Source: Gottfriedia solisilvae (lineage in GTDB: Bacteria > Bacillota > Bacilli > Bacillales > Bacillaceae_G). From it: a stretch of 64,000 nt of DNA. This document shows, in pieces, positions 51,072-60,452 of this stretch. How positions within the stretch are numbered: the first letter of the stretch is position 1; each line of letters starts with the position of its first letter. The notes beneath the pieces were generated by a model that was not told where the DNA came from, did not search any database, and worked only from the letters and a program-made list of their open reading frames with translations. The stretch spans positions 1-64,000 of the forward strand of contig NZ_NETJ01000005.1 in assembly GCF_002128405.1 (NCBI RefSeq). Direction: 5' to 3'. The translations under genes were made by a program, and so were the position numbers.

Positions 51072-52387
51072 TGTCAAAGAAATTTAAAATTGTGACAATA
51101 GGTGGAGGCTCAAGTTATACACCAGAACTGGTTGAAGGTATCATAAAACGATATGACAAAATACCAGTAACAGAACTTTGGCTTGTTGACGTCGAAGCAG
51201 GTCGTGAAAAACTAGAAACAGTTGGAGCGCTAGCAAAGCGTATGGTCAAAAAAGCTGGAGTTCCAATTGAGATTCACCTTTCTTATGATCGTCGTGAGGC
51301 TTTGAAAGATGCTGATTTCGTTACGATACAGCTACGTGTTGGACAATTGGCTGCCCGTGCACTTGATGAAAGAATTCCATTAAAACATGGTGTAATCGGT
51401 CAAGAAACAAATGGTGCAGGCGGTTTGTTTAAAGCACTTCGTACGATTCCAGTTATTTTGGATATTTGTAAAGAAGTTGAAGAACTTTGTCCAGATGCGT
51501 GGATAATAAACTTTACAAATCCTGCAGGTATGGTGACTGAGGCTGCGTTAAGATATTCAAATATTAAGAGATTTATTGGACTTTGTAATATACCGATTGG
51601 AATGGAAATGGGCATTGCAAAGCTTTTAAATGTAGATTACTCTCGAGTTCGTATTGATTTTGCAGGGCTAAATCATATGGTTTTCGGTTTAGAAGTTTAT
51701 CTAGATGGAGTCAGTGTAAAAGAAAAAGTACTTGAAATGATCATGGATCCAGCTAATGCAAGTTTTGTAAAAAATATTGATGCAGAAGAATGGGCACCTG
51801 AATTCCTAAAAGGAATCAATGTTATTCCGTGCTCATACCATCACTACTACTACAAAACATCTGAGATGCTGGAAAGAGCATTGAAAGACTTTGAATCAAA
51901 TGAAACACGTGCAGAAGTAGTGCAAAAGATTGAAGAATCTCTATTTGAAAAATATAGAGATGAAACGCTAGATATAAAACCACCTGAGTTAGAAAAACGT
52001 GGTGGTGCTTACTATTCAGACGCTGCATGTCGTTTGATTTCATCAATTTACAATGATACTCGAGATATTCAACCTTTGAACACTGTAAACAAAGGGGCAA
52101 TATCAGGCTTACCATATGACGGTGCTGTTGAAGTCAGTTGCGTCATTACAAAGGATGGTCCAGTTCCGTTAACAATTGGAGAGCTACCAGTACCAGTTCG
52201 AGGATTGATTCAAACAATAAAATCGTTTGAACAGACAGCAATTGAGGCTGCAGTAGAAGGAAGTCGTGAAAAAGCGATTCTTGCATTGACGATTAATCCA
52301 CTTGTTGCTAACGATAAATTGGCTGTAGCTATTGTAGATGAAATGCTTGAGGCCCACAAAGAATATTTACCAAGATTTTTTAATTGA
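51071..52387 (+). CDS. GH4 6-phospho-beta-glucosidase-like enzyme (LicH-like)
   Basis: GH4 enzymes hydrolyse 6-phosphoglycosides using NAD and a divalent metal. The 438-residue protein shows the Rossmann motif VTIGGGSSYTPELVEGII, the NFTNPAGMVTEA segment, and the metal ligands in FIGLCNIPIGM (Cys) and FAGLNHMVFG (His). It is the cytosolic enzyme expected to split the disaccharide phosphate delivered by the PTS. Its start overlaps the EIIA stop. LicH or a chitobiose-type 6-phospho enzyme are both plausible, and sequence alone does not choose. Confidence 0.88.
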   Translation: MSKKFKIVTIGGGSSYTPELVEGIIKRYDKIPVTELWLVDVEAGREKLETVGALAKRMVKKAGVPIEIHLSYDRREALKDADFVTIQLRVGQLAARALDERIPLKHGVIGQETNGAGGLFKALRTIPVILDICKEVEELCPDAWIINFTNPAGMVTEAALRYSNIKRFIGLCNIPIGMEMGIAKLLNVDYSRVRIDFAGLNHMVFGLEVYLDGVSVKEKVLEMIMDPANASFVKNIDAEEWAPEFLKGINVIPCSYHHYYYKTSEMLERALKDFESNETRAEVVQKIEESLFEKYRDETLDIKPPELEKRGGAYYSDAACRLISSIYNDTRDIQPLNTVNKGAISGLPYDGAVEVSCVITKDGPVPLTIGELPVPVRGLIQTIKSFEQTAIEAAVEGSREKAILALTINPLVANDKLAVAIVDEMLEAHKEYLPRFFN

Positions 52388-52416
52388 TGATTATTGATCA
52401 TAAAATCGGTAGAATG

Positions 52417-52452
52417 AAAAAAGGCATCGTTCTTTAATGAACGTGCCTTTTT
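52417..52452. terminator. Bidirectional terminator between the GH4 gene and the oxidase operon
   Basis: AAAAAGGCA-CGTTC pairs with GAACG-TGCCTTTTT, giving A/T runs on both sides. It ends the PTS operon on the plus strand and the cytochrome oxidase operon on the minus strand. Confidence 0.9.
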
Positions 52453-52456
52453 CTAA

Positions 52457-52540
52457 TTATTCTTCAATCATATCAATTTCAATCCATATGGTGATACAAA
52501 TAGATGTCACTAATATTAAAGAAAATGTCAAAACGAACAT
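52457..52540 (-). CDS. 27-residue single-membrane-segment protein of the oxidase operon
   Basis: A 28-codon frame with an ATG and a clear ribosome site (TAGGAG, eight bases upstream) encodes MFVLTFSLILVTS followed by ICITIWIEIDMIEE. It is one hydrophobic helix with an acidic tail. It lies 12 bases downstream of the subunit I gene and just before the terminator, so it is co-transcribed. Small helices of this type accompany many terminal oxidases. I do not recognise the family by name. The ribosome site and position make it a likely real gene. Confidence 0.6.
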   Translation of the reverse strand: MFVLTFSLILVTSICITIWIEIDMIEE

Positions 52541-52551
52541 AAGATCAGCTC

Positions 52552-54222
52552 CTACCAAGTTTTAAATCCTTCAGAACCTGTTGGTGTATGATGATGGTGT
52601 TGCAGCATATTTCCTAAAGGAATAGAATAGGCAATTACGATTAAAACTAGTGCGATTCCAATCCATAGCCACCAATTTTCTAATATTTTAGGTGTATTTT
52701 CTACATCACTTTCAGCAATCGGAAATTCGACGAAATCTTCTTTTGTCACTGCTTTTGGTGAAGTAAATAATGATTGCAAAACAATGATGATTAGTAACAT
52801 AGCAGATAGAAATAATATTGACCCACCAATAGCAACTGTTACATGATTTGATAAAATACCGTTAAACCATTCAAGAGTAGCTGGGTGATTTGCATAGTCG
52901 GTATACGCTGTTCGGCGAGGAGCACCTAAAAGTCCTAAAATATGCATTGCTGTTGACATTAATAACATACCAATAGACCATGTAATGATTTGAATAAAGG
53001 CTAATTTTTGAACAACTTTTGTTAGTTTTCTTTCCGTTAGATAAGGGATTAACCAAAATGTTAAACCAAAAAAAGTCATTGCTACAGGAGTTCCGACCGT
53101 TATATGAAAATGGCCAACAACCCAAAGTGTATTATGAATGATCTCATTTAATGAGAAGCTTGCATTGATGATTCCACCTGCTCCTCCAGGAATAAAGAAA
53201 AACATAGCTATAAATATAGAAGTAAAACGAACGTCTTTCCAAGGTAGTTTAAAAAACCAACCGAATAAGCCGGTACCACCTTTTTTTCTTCCTGTTGTCT
53301 CAAATGTTGCAAACATTGAAAATGCTGTCATTAAAGATGGGATAATAACCATAAACGTCAGGACGGTCTGTAAAAATTTCCAAAAACTTGAAATTCCAGG
53401 CTCTTGTAATTGATGGTGGAAGCCAACCGGAATTGAAAATAATAAAAATAGAATAAAGGACAATCTTGCAAGTGAATCACTAAACACTTTTCCACCAATA
53501 ATTTTTGGAACAATGACATACCATGCCATGTATGCAGGTAAAAGCCAGAAATAAACTAGAGGATGACCAAAATACCAAAAAAGTGATCGGCTTAACTCGA
53601 CATTAATTGTGTCAACCAAACCAAATGCCCAAGGGATGAATTGGAATAGTACAGTGACGGCTACTCCTAAACTAGCAATTACCCAAAGAACAATCGTAGC
53701 AATCGTCATAAAAGCAAATAATGGACTTAAACTTCCTTTATGTTTCTTCTTCCAAACAATATAATGTCCAATTAACGAGAATCCGTTAATCCATGTACCA
53801 ACTACAAAAAGAGCTAATGCTACATAGAACCATCCACTTGCTTGTAATGGAGCGTAGAAAGTATATAAAACGGAAGCCTCTCCAGATAAGATCATAACAA
53901 CAGCAAGCAGTGTACCGACTGTCATAACGATAAATCCTATCCAGGAAAATAAACGCACCTTTGGGCCGAACTCACCTAAAGTTTTACTCATTCCTGTAAT
54001 GAGGAATCCGAAAATAAAGTAAGTAGTAAATACTAATGCGAGTAATACGCCGTGAGCAGTTAAAACTTGATAGTAGTCTAGCCAAGACGGTAATTCTAGT
54101 GCTTTATTTCTTATAAACACTTGTAATAGTCCACAGAATGTACCTATTAAAAAAGCAATATAGGCGACTATAATATTTGTTAAAGCTAATTTTGAGTCTT
54201 TTTTATTGATCCTATTATTCAC
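52552..54222 (-). CDS. cbaB: ba3-type cytochrome c oxidase subunit I
   Basis: This is the heme-copper catalytic subunit reducing oxygen to water while pumping protons. The 556-residue protein has 13 or so membrane segments. It includes the low-spin heme ligand in TAHGVLLAL, the His-Tyr crosslink region WYFGHPLVYFWLLPAY, the CuB histidines in PVGFHHQLQEP and the heme pair in VVGHFHITVG. The sequence fits the type B (ba3) oxidases rather than caa3. Translation begins at GTG after GAGGTGG and overlaps subunit II by eight bases. The C-terminus has a four-histidine run. Confidence 0.9.
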   Translation of the reverse strand: MNNRINKKDSKLALTNIIVAYIAFLIGTFCGLLQVFIRNKALELPSWLDYYQVLTAHGVLLALVFTTYFIFGFLITGMSKTLGEFGPKVRLFSWIGFIVMTVGTLLAVVMILSGEASVLYTFYAPLQASGWFYVALALFVVGTWINGFSLIGHYIVWKKKHKGSLSPLFAFMTIATIVLWVIASLGVAVTVLFQFIPWAFGLVDTINVELSRSLFWYFGHPLVYFWLLPAYMAWYVIVPKIIGGKVFSDSLARLSFILFLLFSIPVGFHHQLQEPGISSFWKFLQTVLTFMVIIPSLMTAFSMFATFETTGRKKGGTGLFGWFFKLPWKDVRFTSIFIAMFFFIPGGAGGIINASFSLNEIIHNTLWVVGHFHITVGTPVAMTFFGLTFWLIPYLTERKLTKVVQKLAFIQIITWSIGMLLMSTAMHILGLLGAPRRTAYTDYANHPATLEWFNGILSNHVTVAIGGSILFLSAMLLIIIVLQSLFTSPKAVTKEDFVEFPIAESDVENTPKILENWWLWIGIALVLIVIAYSIPLGNMLQHHHHTPTGSEGFKTW

Positions 54223-54691
54223 CTTTTACCACCTCAATCGTAGTTTGCATAAATTGATGTCCAGCCCCGCAATATTCATTGCAAAGTACTAAGTAGTTGC
54301 CAGTTTTTTTAAACGTATATTCTTTTGTATTAATTCGTCCTGGCACAACCATCATATTTACGTTTGTATGAACAATTGAAAAGCTATGAATAACATCTGT
54401 ACTCGTCAACTTAAAAACAATTTTTTTACCTACTGGAACTTGTAGTTTAGTAGGTTCATATCCAAATGTTTTACCAATTAATACAACCTCATACGTATCA
54501 TCGTTTAGTTTATTTACACCTGGATGATCGAAGGGAGCGGTTTCCTTCACTTTGTTTGGGTCAATTAAGTCCATACCTGTTGCAGGGTGATGGTGAAATC
54601 CAAAGGCGGTTATTGCTATGATTGTTAGAAATAACACTAAGGAGGCTATGCCAAAGATTAACCAAATTTTTTCGTATTTATGTAAATGCAT
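54215..54691 (-). CDS. cbaA: ba3-type cytochrome c oxidase subunit II
   Basis: Subunit II carries the CuA centre that takes electrons from cytochrome c. The 158-residue protein has one N-terminal membrane helix (about residues 10-32) and a cupredoxin domain. CuA ligands are in DVIHSF and the motif CNEYCGAGHQFM. It has no fused cytochrome c domain, as usual for ba3 enzymes. The ATG follows GAAAGAGGTG. It lies between the subunit IIa and subunit I genes. Confidence 0.93.
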   Translation of the reverse strand: MHLHKYEKIWLIFGIASLVLFLTIIAITAFGFHHHPATGMDLIDPNKVKETAPFDHPGVNKLNDDTYEVVLIGKTFGYEPTKLQVPVGKKIVFKLTSTDVIHSFSIVHTNVNMMVVPGRINTKEYTFKKTGNYLVLCNEYCGAGHQFMQTTIEVVKGE

Positions 54692-54709
54692 CTTAACACC
54701 TCTTTCAAA

Positions 54710-54838
54710 TTAACGTTGTAAATAAAATGCGTAGAATCCAAACCAAAGTAGAAAAATGAATATACCAATTCCAAAAACGCTAATTAATGTTCCTTTTAAT
54801 TGCGGATCCTTTTCTTTTTCCTGATTTTTAAGTCCCAA
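54710..54838 (-). CDS. Cytochrome c oxidase subunit IIa (42 residues)
   Basis: This small frame starts at TTG, six bases after GGGGG, and encodes 42 residues ending in FFLLW-type helix FIFLLWFGFYAFYLQR. A charged N-terminus with KDPQLKGTLISVFGIGIFIF precedes it. The pattern KGTL...WFG..Y...L matches the single-helix subunit 2A of ba3 oxidases such as that of Thermus. It is the first gene of the oxidase operon, 18 bases upstream of subunit II. It is too short for ordinary gene finding. Confidence 0.8.
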   Translation of the reverse strand: MGLKNQEKEKDPQLKGTLISVFGIGIFIFLLWFGFYAFYLQR

Positions 54839-55257
54839 TTTTATTCCCCCGTTTATTCATCGTTTTCTTAATCTCAGTCTCATTTCTTCGTCCCATCATA
54901 AAACAGTTGAAATGACCACTAATATTAAGATTTTCCGCCTTTAATGTAAGTGTACTTTAAATATCAAAGCGTAATAATTAGGGGATACTCTGATGTTAAT
55001 TGGAAAAAATCCCTAACAAATTATCTGATATTCCCTTAGAAGTAAGAGGGTTCTTATTGATTCAAAAGTAGTGTTTGTCCAATTAAGCGAAATCAAAATC
55101 AGATAGAAGTCCCAATTTTTTATAATCAACTAGACTGTCAATTTTTTTAGGAGTATAGTAATCTTGAAAATTTCATCAATTTGCCCGATGTATTGTAGTG
55201 AATAAAGTAAGATACAGGAATATAGGACTAATTGAATGCAATGAAGGAGGGGTCACT
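54839..55257. other. Divergent control region between the oxidase operon and the two-component genes
   Basis: This 419-base gap has no credible gene. It holds an imperfect inverted repeat TTAGGGGAT/ATCCCTAA (54978-55016) and a nearby ATTCCCTTA, which could be binding sites for the adjacent NarL-type regulator. A 13-base direct repeat AAGTCCCAATTTT occurs at 54830 and 55107. Promoters for both directions must lie here but are not clear. Confidence 0.4.
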
Positions 55258-55911
55258 TTGATACGTGTGCTGCTTGTAGATGATCATATTGTTGTACGAA
55301 CTGGACTAGAGCTTCTGCTACATGAGAAAAATGGAATCTCAATCGTAGGAGTTGCTGCAGATGGTGATGAGGCCATTCAAAAAGCAAAGGAGTTAACACC
55401 TGATATTGTGTTAATGGATTTAAGCATGCCAAAAGGAAAAGACGGAATAACGGCAACTAGAATTTTAAAAGAATATTTACCAGAAACTAGAATACTAATT
55501 TTGACGATGCATGATAGTGATGAATACTTGTTCAGAGCAATACAGGCAGGTGCTTCTGGATATATTTTAAAAAGTGCTCCCCATGAAGAACTGCTGACTG
55601 CAATCCAATTAATATATACAGGAAACGCTTATTTAACCCCAGCTGCAACAAAACGATTAATGAATGAGTATTTAGTAAAGATGCAGCAAGAGGGACATAC
55701 AAGTTCTTACGAAATTTTATCTGAACGCGAGAAAGAAATATTAGTGTGGATCGCTAGAGGATATTCCAATAAAGACATTGCTGAACAACTTGTCATCAGC
55801 GTTAAAACTGTTGAAACTCATAAAAGCAATCTTATGGAAAAGATTGGACTTCGTTCAAGGCCAGATATCGTGCGCTATGCCTTACAAAAGGGGTTGCTTG
55901 ACTTTGAATAA
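55258..55911 (+). CDS. NarL/FixJ-family response regulator
   Basis: The 217-residue protein has a receiver domain (RVLLVDDH at the N-terminus, phospho-acceptor Asp54 in VLMDLSMP, Lys in YILKSAP). It also has a LuxR-type HTH (SEREKEILVWIARGYSNKDIAEQL region, about residues 150-210). The start is TTG at 55258 after GAAGGAGGGG; the longer frame from 55198 would read through that ribosome site. It overlaps the histidine kinase by eight bases, so the two form a pair. Divergent placement from the ba3 oxidase suggests respiratory or oxygen control, by analogy with NreC. Confidence 0.88.
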   Translation: MIRVLLVDDHIVVRTGLELLLHEKNGISIVGVAADGDEAIQKAKELTPDIVLMDLSMPKGKDGITATRILKEYLPETRILILTMHDSDEYLFRAIQAGASGYILKSAPHEELLTAIQLIYTGNAYLTPAATKRLMNEYLVKMQQEGHTSSYEILSEREKEILVWIARGYSNKDIAEQLVISVKTVETHKSNLMEKIGLRSRPDIVRYALQKGLLDFE

Positions 55912-57016
55912 TGTTAGTTTACATTATCATTCTAAAATCATTGAACAAATCACAAAAGACAACTTTTCTCTAATTGACGATTATATCGACGACCCATCAT
56001 TTCGCAATACTTTAAAACAAATACTCAAACAATTGACTGATGTAAAAATTGCACTTGATGAATCATCAATTGTAGTAGTAACTGATCATCGTGGAATCAT
56101 TCAGTATGTAAATGAAAAAACATGCGAAATTACGAAATATACGAGAGATGAGTTGATAGGTCAAAATCACCGCTTAATTAGTTCAGGGTATCATTCAAAA
56201 AGTTTTTTTATGGATCTATGGAAAACAATTAGCTCGGGACAGGTTTGGCATGGTGACATCAAAAACAGAGCAAAAGATAATACCTTTTATTGGGTAAACA
56301 CTACGATCATGCCTTTTTTAGATGAAAATGGAAAGCCTTATCAATATTTAGCGATTCGTAATGAGGTTACAGCCTTAAAGGAAGCTGAAGAAGAGATAAA
56401 ACGAATGGTAAATCGTCTTATGTATATTCAAGAGGAGGAAAGGAAGCGATTTTCGAGTGAAATTCACGATGGAATCGGACAAAGTTTATTTGGGCTTACG
56501 ATTCAATTGGATCGGTTAATCGATGATAGTGAAGTGAAACCTACAGAACTTATTAATCTTAGAAATACAGTTACTGAAATCATTGGAGAAGTGAGAGGTC
56601 TCGCTTGGAATTTACGACCGTCAGTACTTGATGATTTTGGGGCTATTCCTGCTATCAGAACATATATAGATAATTTCAAACAGTACTATGATATACAAGT
56701 GAAATTTGAGTGTAAACTTCGTAAACGATTGGAACCGAGTGTGGAAACTGCACTTTATCGGATAGTTCAAGAAGCGTTAACGAATATCGGTAAATATGCA
56801 AATGTATCTGAAGCAATTGTTGAAATATGGGAAGATGAGCAAAAATTACATGGCCGTATTACAGATTTTGGAAAAGGTTTTACACCACATTTGGACCGAA
56901 CTGGAGTTGGATTATTTAGTATGGAAGAACGAGCAAGAAGTATTGGTGGTTTTCTCGAAATTTGTTCTGCGCCTGAACAAGGCACAGTGATTTCTTTTTC
57001 AATACCACTTGAATAG
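55904..57016 (+). CDS. Soluble PAS-domain histidine kinase (NreB/NarX class)
   Basis: The 370-residue sensor has no membrane segment. It contains a PAS domain (about residues 55-165, with VVVTDHRGIIQYVNE and GYHSKSFFMDLW). A HisKA_3 dimerisation domain has the phospho-acceptor His188 in EIHDGIGQSL, and a HATPase domain includes ALTNIGKYAN and GVGLFSMEERA. The PAS lacks the four-cysteine cluster of NreB, so its signal is unknown. Start is probably TTG at 55904, ten bases after AAAAGGGG; TTG at 55898 is the alternative. Confidence 0.85.
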   Translation: MNNVSLHYHSKIIEQITKDNFSLIDDYIDDPSFRNTLKQILKQLTDVKIALDESSIVVVTDHRGIIQYVNEKTCEITKYTRDELIGQNHRLISSGYHSKSFFMDLWKTISSGQVWHGDIKNRAKDNTFYWVNTTIMPFLDENGKPYQYLAIRNEVTALKEAEEEIKRMVNRLMYIQEEERKRFSSEIHDGIGQSLFGLTIQLDRLIDDSEVKPTELINLRNTVTEIIGEVRGLAWNLRPSVLDDFGAIPAIRTYIDNFKQYYDIQVKFECKLRKRLEPSVETALYRIVQEALTNIGKYANVSEAIVEIWEDEQKLHGRITDFGKGFTPHLDRTGVGLFSMEERARSIGGFLEICSAPEQGTVISFSIPLE

Positions 57017-57099
57017 CTGACTTCCGCAAAGTGAACTTTAGTTAGATTCAATTGATATCAATAGTAATTGAACTTGTTAAAATTAGGGGATGATTTTGC

Positions 57100-58392
57100 A
57101 TGGTTGAGAGAAAAAAATACAAATTAAGTTTGAATAAAAGGCTAGCTATGTTTACGACGATTCTTGCAATTATTACATATTCAATAAGTGGATTTTTCAT
57201 TTACTTTTTATATGAATATGTTTCAAGTTTCGTCAGTGAGCAAATTTTCATGGTATTAACATTGATATTAGGGGTTTTTTGGTCGGGTGTATTAGCTTAT
57301 TTTGCAGCTACACGATTTATCACGAAGCCGTTGCAATTACTAGAGTCGGCTGTAACTAAGGCTGCAAAAGGAGAGATTGGGGAAGACGCTCCAGTACCCA
57401 AAACTGATGATGAAATTCGGTCTCTTAGTCTAGCATTTAATGAAATGCAACGTAATATACGAGATATTGTAAGTAATATTGATATGAATTTTGAAAGTAC
57501 GAAGGAAAAGGTCCTACTAATGACAGAGGGGGCAAATACAGCGGTTGAGCAATCAAGAAATATTAAGCTTACTATTTCTGAGATTTCAAATGGAACAGAT
57601 TACTCTGCCAATGCAATGCAAGCAACGGCAAATTCTGTAGAGGATGTTTTGTTAATTGCCAACGAAGTGCAGGAAAAAGCTCGCAAATCTGAAAAGTTGT
57701 CTACTGAAATGGTAAATACATTAAATCATTGTAAAGCAATTGTACACTCACTTGTCAGTGATGTGCGTGAGATGGAAAAAAGCAGTGAGGAATCACTACA
57801 CTCTGTAAAACAGTTAGAAAAACATACAAAGGAAGTTGAGAAAATTATTGGTTTCGTAGGTGAAATCGCAGCTCAAACAAATCTATTAGCATTAAATGCC
57901 TCAATTGAAGCCGCGCGTGCTGGAGAACATGGTCGAGGATTTGCCGTTGTTGCGGAGGAAGTTCGTAAGTTAGCAGATCAAAGTGCAGAAGCTGTTCAAG
58001 GGATTACAAATTTAATTTTAAATATTCAACATGAAGTAAAGAATGTAGTTGAATTAATCTCTCTTCAAGTAAAGTTAGCAAACGAAGAAGCTCATAAAGG
58101 AAATGAAACAAATACAGCTATTCTTACGATGACGAATTCTATCGATGAAGTTGTTCAAGCCGTAACATATATCGTTTCACTTGTTGAACAGCAATTTAAT
58201 CATATTGAACAAACAGTAGGACAATCGCAAGAAGTAACTGCGATCGCAAAAGAGACATCAACTGGCGCATTAGAAGTTGCAGCTGCGGCAAAAGAGCAAA
58301 CAAGTTTTATTCAGGATGTTAATAATTTAGCTGAAGAATTAGTGTCTCAGGCAGAGGAACTAAAAGAAACGATTAAGAGGTTCACTTACTAA
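57100..58392 (+). CDS. Methyl-accepting chemotaxis protein without an external sensor domain
   Basis: The 430-residue receptor has two close membrane segments (about residues 15-37 and 48-70) and almost nothing between them. A HAMP domain (about 72-125) and a cytoplasmic signalling domain follow, with the conserved hairpin tip [21 protein letters not shown]. Lack of an extracellular domain suggests it senses the membrane state, energy level or a partner. It lies 83 bases after the kinase gene and may share its promoter. The ATG follows TTAGGGGATG. Confidence 0.9.
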   Translation: MVERKKYKLSLNKRLAMFTTILAIITYSISGFFIYFLYEYVSSFVSEQIFMVLTLILGVFWSGVLAYFAATRFITKPLQLLESAVTKAAKGEIGEDAPVPKTDDEIRSLSLAFNEMQRNIRDIVSNIDMNFESTKEKVLLMTEGANTAVEQSRNIKLTISEISNGTDYSANAMQATANSVEDVLLIANEVQEKARKSEKLSTEMVNTLNHCKAIVHSLVSDVREMEKSSEESLHSVKQLEKHTKEVEKIIGFVGEIAAQTNLLALNASIEAARAGEHGRGFAVVAEEVRKLADQSAEAVQGITNLILNIQHEVKNVVELISLQVKLANEEAHKGNETNTAILTMTNSIDEVVQAVTYIVSLVEQQFNHIEQTVGQSQEVTAIAKETSTGALEVAAAAKEQTSFIQDVNNLAEELVSQAEELKETIKRFTY

Positions 58393-59122
58393 TTAATGGT
58401 TGTGTCATCTTCTTGGCACAACTTAGTACAAGAGTTTATTAATGTGACAAATCTGTCTTTCTAAAATTAACGGTAAGGTAGTTAGTTGTTCACTCTAGAG
58501 AACAGATTAGTACGATCTCTATTAGGTAAAAAAAATAATTTTATTGAAATAGCATTTTCAGTAGTAAAAAAATTAACAATAACAATGATATTAATTCGAA
58601 GGATATTATCATTTTTATTCATGAAAAAGTGGGAAGTTGGTTTAAGAGAAGGGAATATTTGCTTCTTTGAGCTTATGGATATAGGTGCTTTTTTTAATAG
58701 GCCTTGTTTATATTAATTGTTAATTTTAGTTAAATATAATAAGTGTATGAAAAGAGAATAGCCGGTTAGAGAGTAATTTGGAAAGCGAAGTACTTGGAAT
58801 GGAAATCAGAAATCAACATCCTTTTTTTAACAGAGTCTTTAAGTAAATAATTCTATGAAATAGGAAAAGAAAGTGGGATATACTGGAACCTAAATCTTTT
58901 CCTTTTTTTATTTTATTTTCTCATCATATCAATTCAGGAAGTTTTATTTTGATATATTAATTTGTTGTATATTTGAGAACTAGTTTTGTAAGCGTTTTAA
59001 AAAATATAGAGGAAGATATTTAGATAACAAGAATACTAAAATAAGCCTCTCTTAAAAATTTATGGTTTTCTAGTTTGGCTTATTTCATTATATTGGGGAA
59101 TTTAGTGAAAGGGTGGGGAATG
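58393..59122 (+). other. 730-base gap between the chemoreceptor and the yod cluster
   Basis: GTTGTG/CACAAC (58397-58420) is a weak hairpin after the chemoreceptor. AGGAAAAGA/TCTTTTCCT (58862-58903) runs into T residues and looks like a terminator. AAATAAGCC/GGCTTATTT (59039-59085) lies just before the yodT start. A 76-codon frame at 58486-58716 begins with TTG without a ribosome site and is not accepted as a gene. I could not identify a sigma-E promoter with confidence. Confidence 0.45.
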
Positions 59123-60451
59123 ATGAATCGAGACTATTTAATCAAACCATTACTTGGTCAACATTATCCTATGATCTCTCATGGGAAGGGCGTGTACTTG
59201 TTTGATAAAGAGGGAAAACGGTACATCGATGGTTCGTCCGGTGCAATTACAGTAGGTATTGGACACGGAGTCAATGAAATCATTGACGTTATGACTGAGC
59301 AAGCAAGACAAGTATCCTTTGTTTACCGATCTCAGTTTACGAGTGAAGCTGCTGAGAAGCTTGCTAAAAAAATAAGTGATATCACGCAAGGTGATTTGAA
59401 CTGGACTTTTTTTGTGAACAGCGGTACGGAAGCAACTGAAACAGCTATGAAACTTGCAATTCAACATTTTCAAGAAAAAGGTATAAAAGGGAAAAACAAA
59501 ATCCTTTCACGCTGGATGAGCTATCATGGCATTACAATTGGGGCTTTATCAATGTCAGGGCACCCTTTACGACGCCAAAGATTTGTTCCTATGTTGGAAG
59601 ATTATCCATCCGTTTCACCACCATACTGTTATCGTTGTCCTCTTAATTTAGCTTTTCCTTCATGTGATACTGCTTGTGCATCTGAGTTGGAAACAGCGAT
59701 TAATAGGATTGGTTCTGAGCATATTGCAGCTTTTATTGCTGAACCAATTATTGGGGCTGCCGGAGGAGCAATAGTTCCACCACATGGATATTATCAAAGA
59801 GTAAAAGAGATTTGTGAAAAGAATGATATTTTATTTATTGCTGACGAAGTGATGACTGGAATTGGTCGTACTGGAAAAATGTTTGCGATGGAGCATTGGG
59901 GAGTTCAACCAGATATCGTCACACTTGGGAAAGGAATGACATCTGGATATACGCCTATGGCTGCCACAATTGCGAGTGATAGAGTGATCGAGCCTATTAT
60001 GAAAGGTTCAAAGCTGGTTATGAGCGGTCATACATTTAGTGCAAATCCACTGTCTGCAGCTGTTTCACTGGCTGTCATCGAATATGTCGAGAAACATAAT
60101 CTAGTGAAAGCGGCTGAGGAAAAGGGAGATTATCTTAAAAAGAAACTTGAAGCTTTACAGGCGAATTCTTCAATAATCGGTGATGTAAGAGGAAAAGGTT
60201 TATTAATTGGAGTTGAATTGGAAGGTAACGTGAAATCAAGTTCTTTCATTCAAAATGCAAGCAATAAAGGTTTGCTTCTTTATCCATCGGTTGCAGGAAG
60301 AAATGGAAAAGAAGATTCAGCCTTTATGATTGCTCCACCATTAACGATAACCTATGAAGAAATTGATGAACTACTTCAGATTCTTTCCGAGAGTTTATAT
60401 GAATTGGAAGCAAAACAATCGGGTTTAACCTATGCAACTAAGGGGGAATAA
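59123..60451 (+). CDS. yodT: Class III aminotransferase, beta-lysine cluster (YodT)
   Basis: This 442-residue PLP enzyme has FVNSGTEATETAMKLA, the ADEVMTGIGRTG segment and the PLP Lys270 in TLGKGMTSGYTPM. It fits the fold type I omega-aminotransferases. In B. subtilis yodT starts the yodTSRQP-kamA group, made in the sporulation mother cell and thought to handle beta-lysine. The substrate is therefore probably beta-lysine or its acetyl derivative, which is inference. Two adjacent ATGs exist; the second (59123) has better spacing from AAAGGGTGGGG. The next gene begins one base after its stop. Confidence 0.88.
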   Translation: MNRDYLIKPLLGQHYPMISHGKGVYLFDKEGKRYIDGSSGAITVGIGHGVNEIIDVMTEQARQVSFVYRSQFTSEAAEKLAKKISDITQGDLNWTFFVNSGTEATETAMKLAIQHFQEKGIKGKNKILSRWMSYHGITIGALSMSGHPLRRQRFVPMLEDYPSVSPPYCYRCPLNLAFPSCDTACASELETAINRIGSEHIAAFIAEPIIGAAGGAIVPPHGYYQRVKEICEKNDILFIADEVMTGIGRTGKMFAMEHWGVQPDIVTLGKGMTSGYTPMAATIASDRVIEPIMKGSKLVMSGHTFSANPLSAAVSLAVIEYVEKHNLVKAAEEKGDYLKKKLEALQANSSIIGDVRGKGLLIGVELEGNVKSSSFIQNASNKGLLLYPSVAGRNGKEDSAFMIAPPLTITYEEIDELLQILSESLYELEAKQSGLTYATKGE

Positions 60452-60452
60452 G

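Noticed and set aside
54830-55119. 13-base direct repeat AAGTCCCAATTTT
   Set aside because: One copy overlaps the start codon of the subunit IIa gene. Two AT-rich 13-mers in a gap may be chance, and no mobile-element features accompany them.
58486-58716. 76-codon frame in the gap after the chemoreceptor
   Set aside because: It starts with TTG, lacks a ribosome site and has low-complexity AT-rich codons. A faint REGNICFFEL stretch recalls B3-type domains but is too short to support a gene or fragment.
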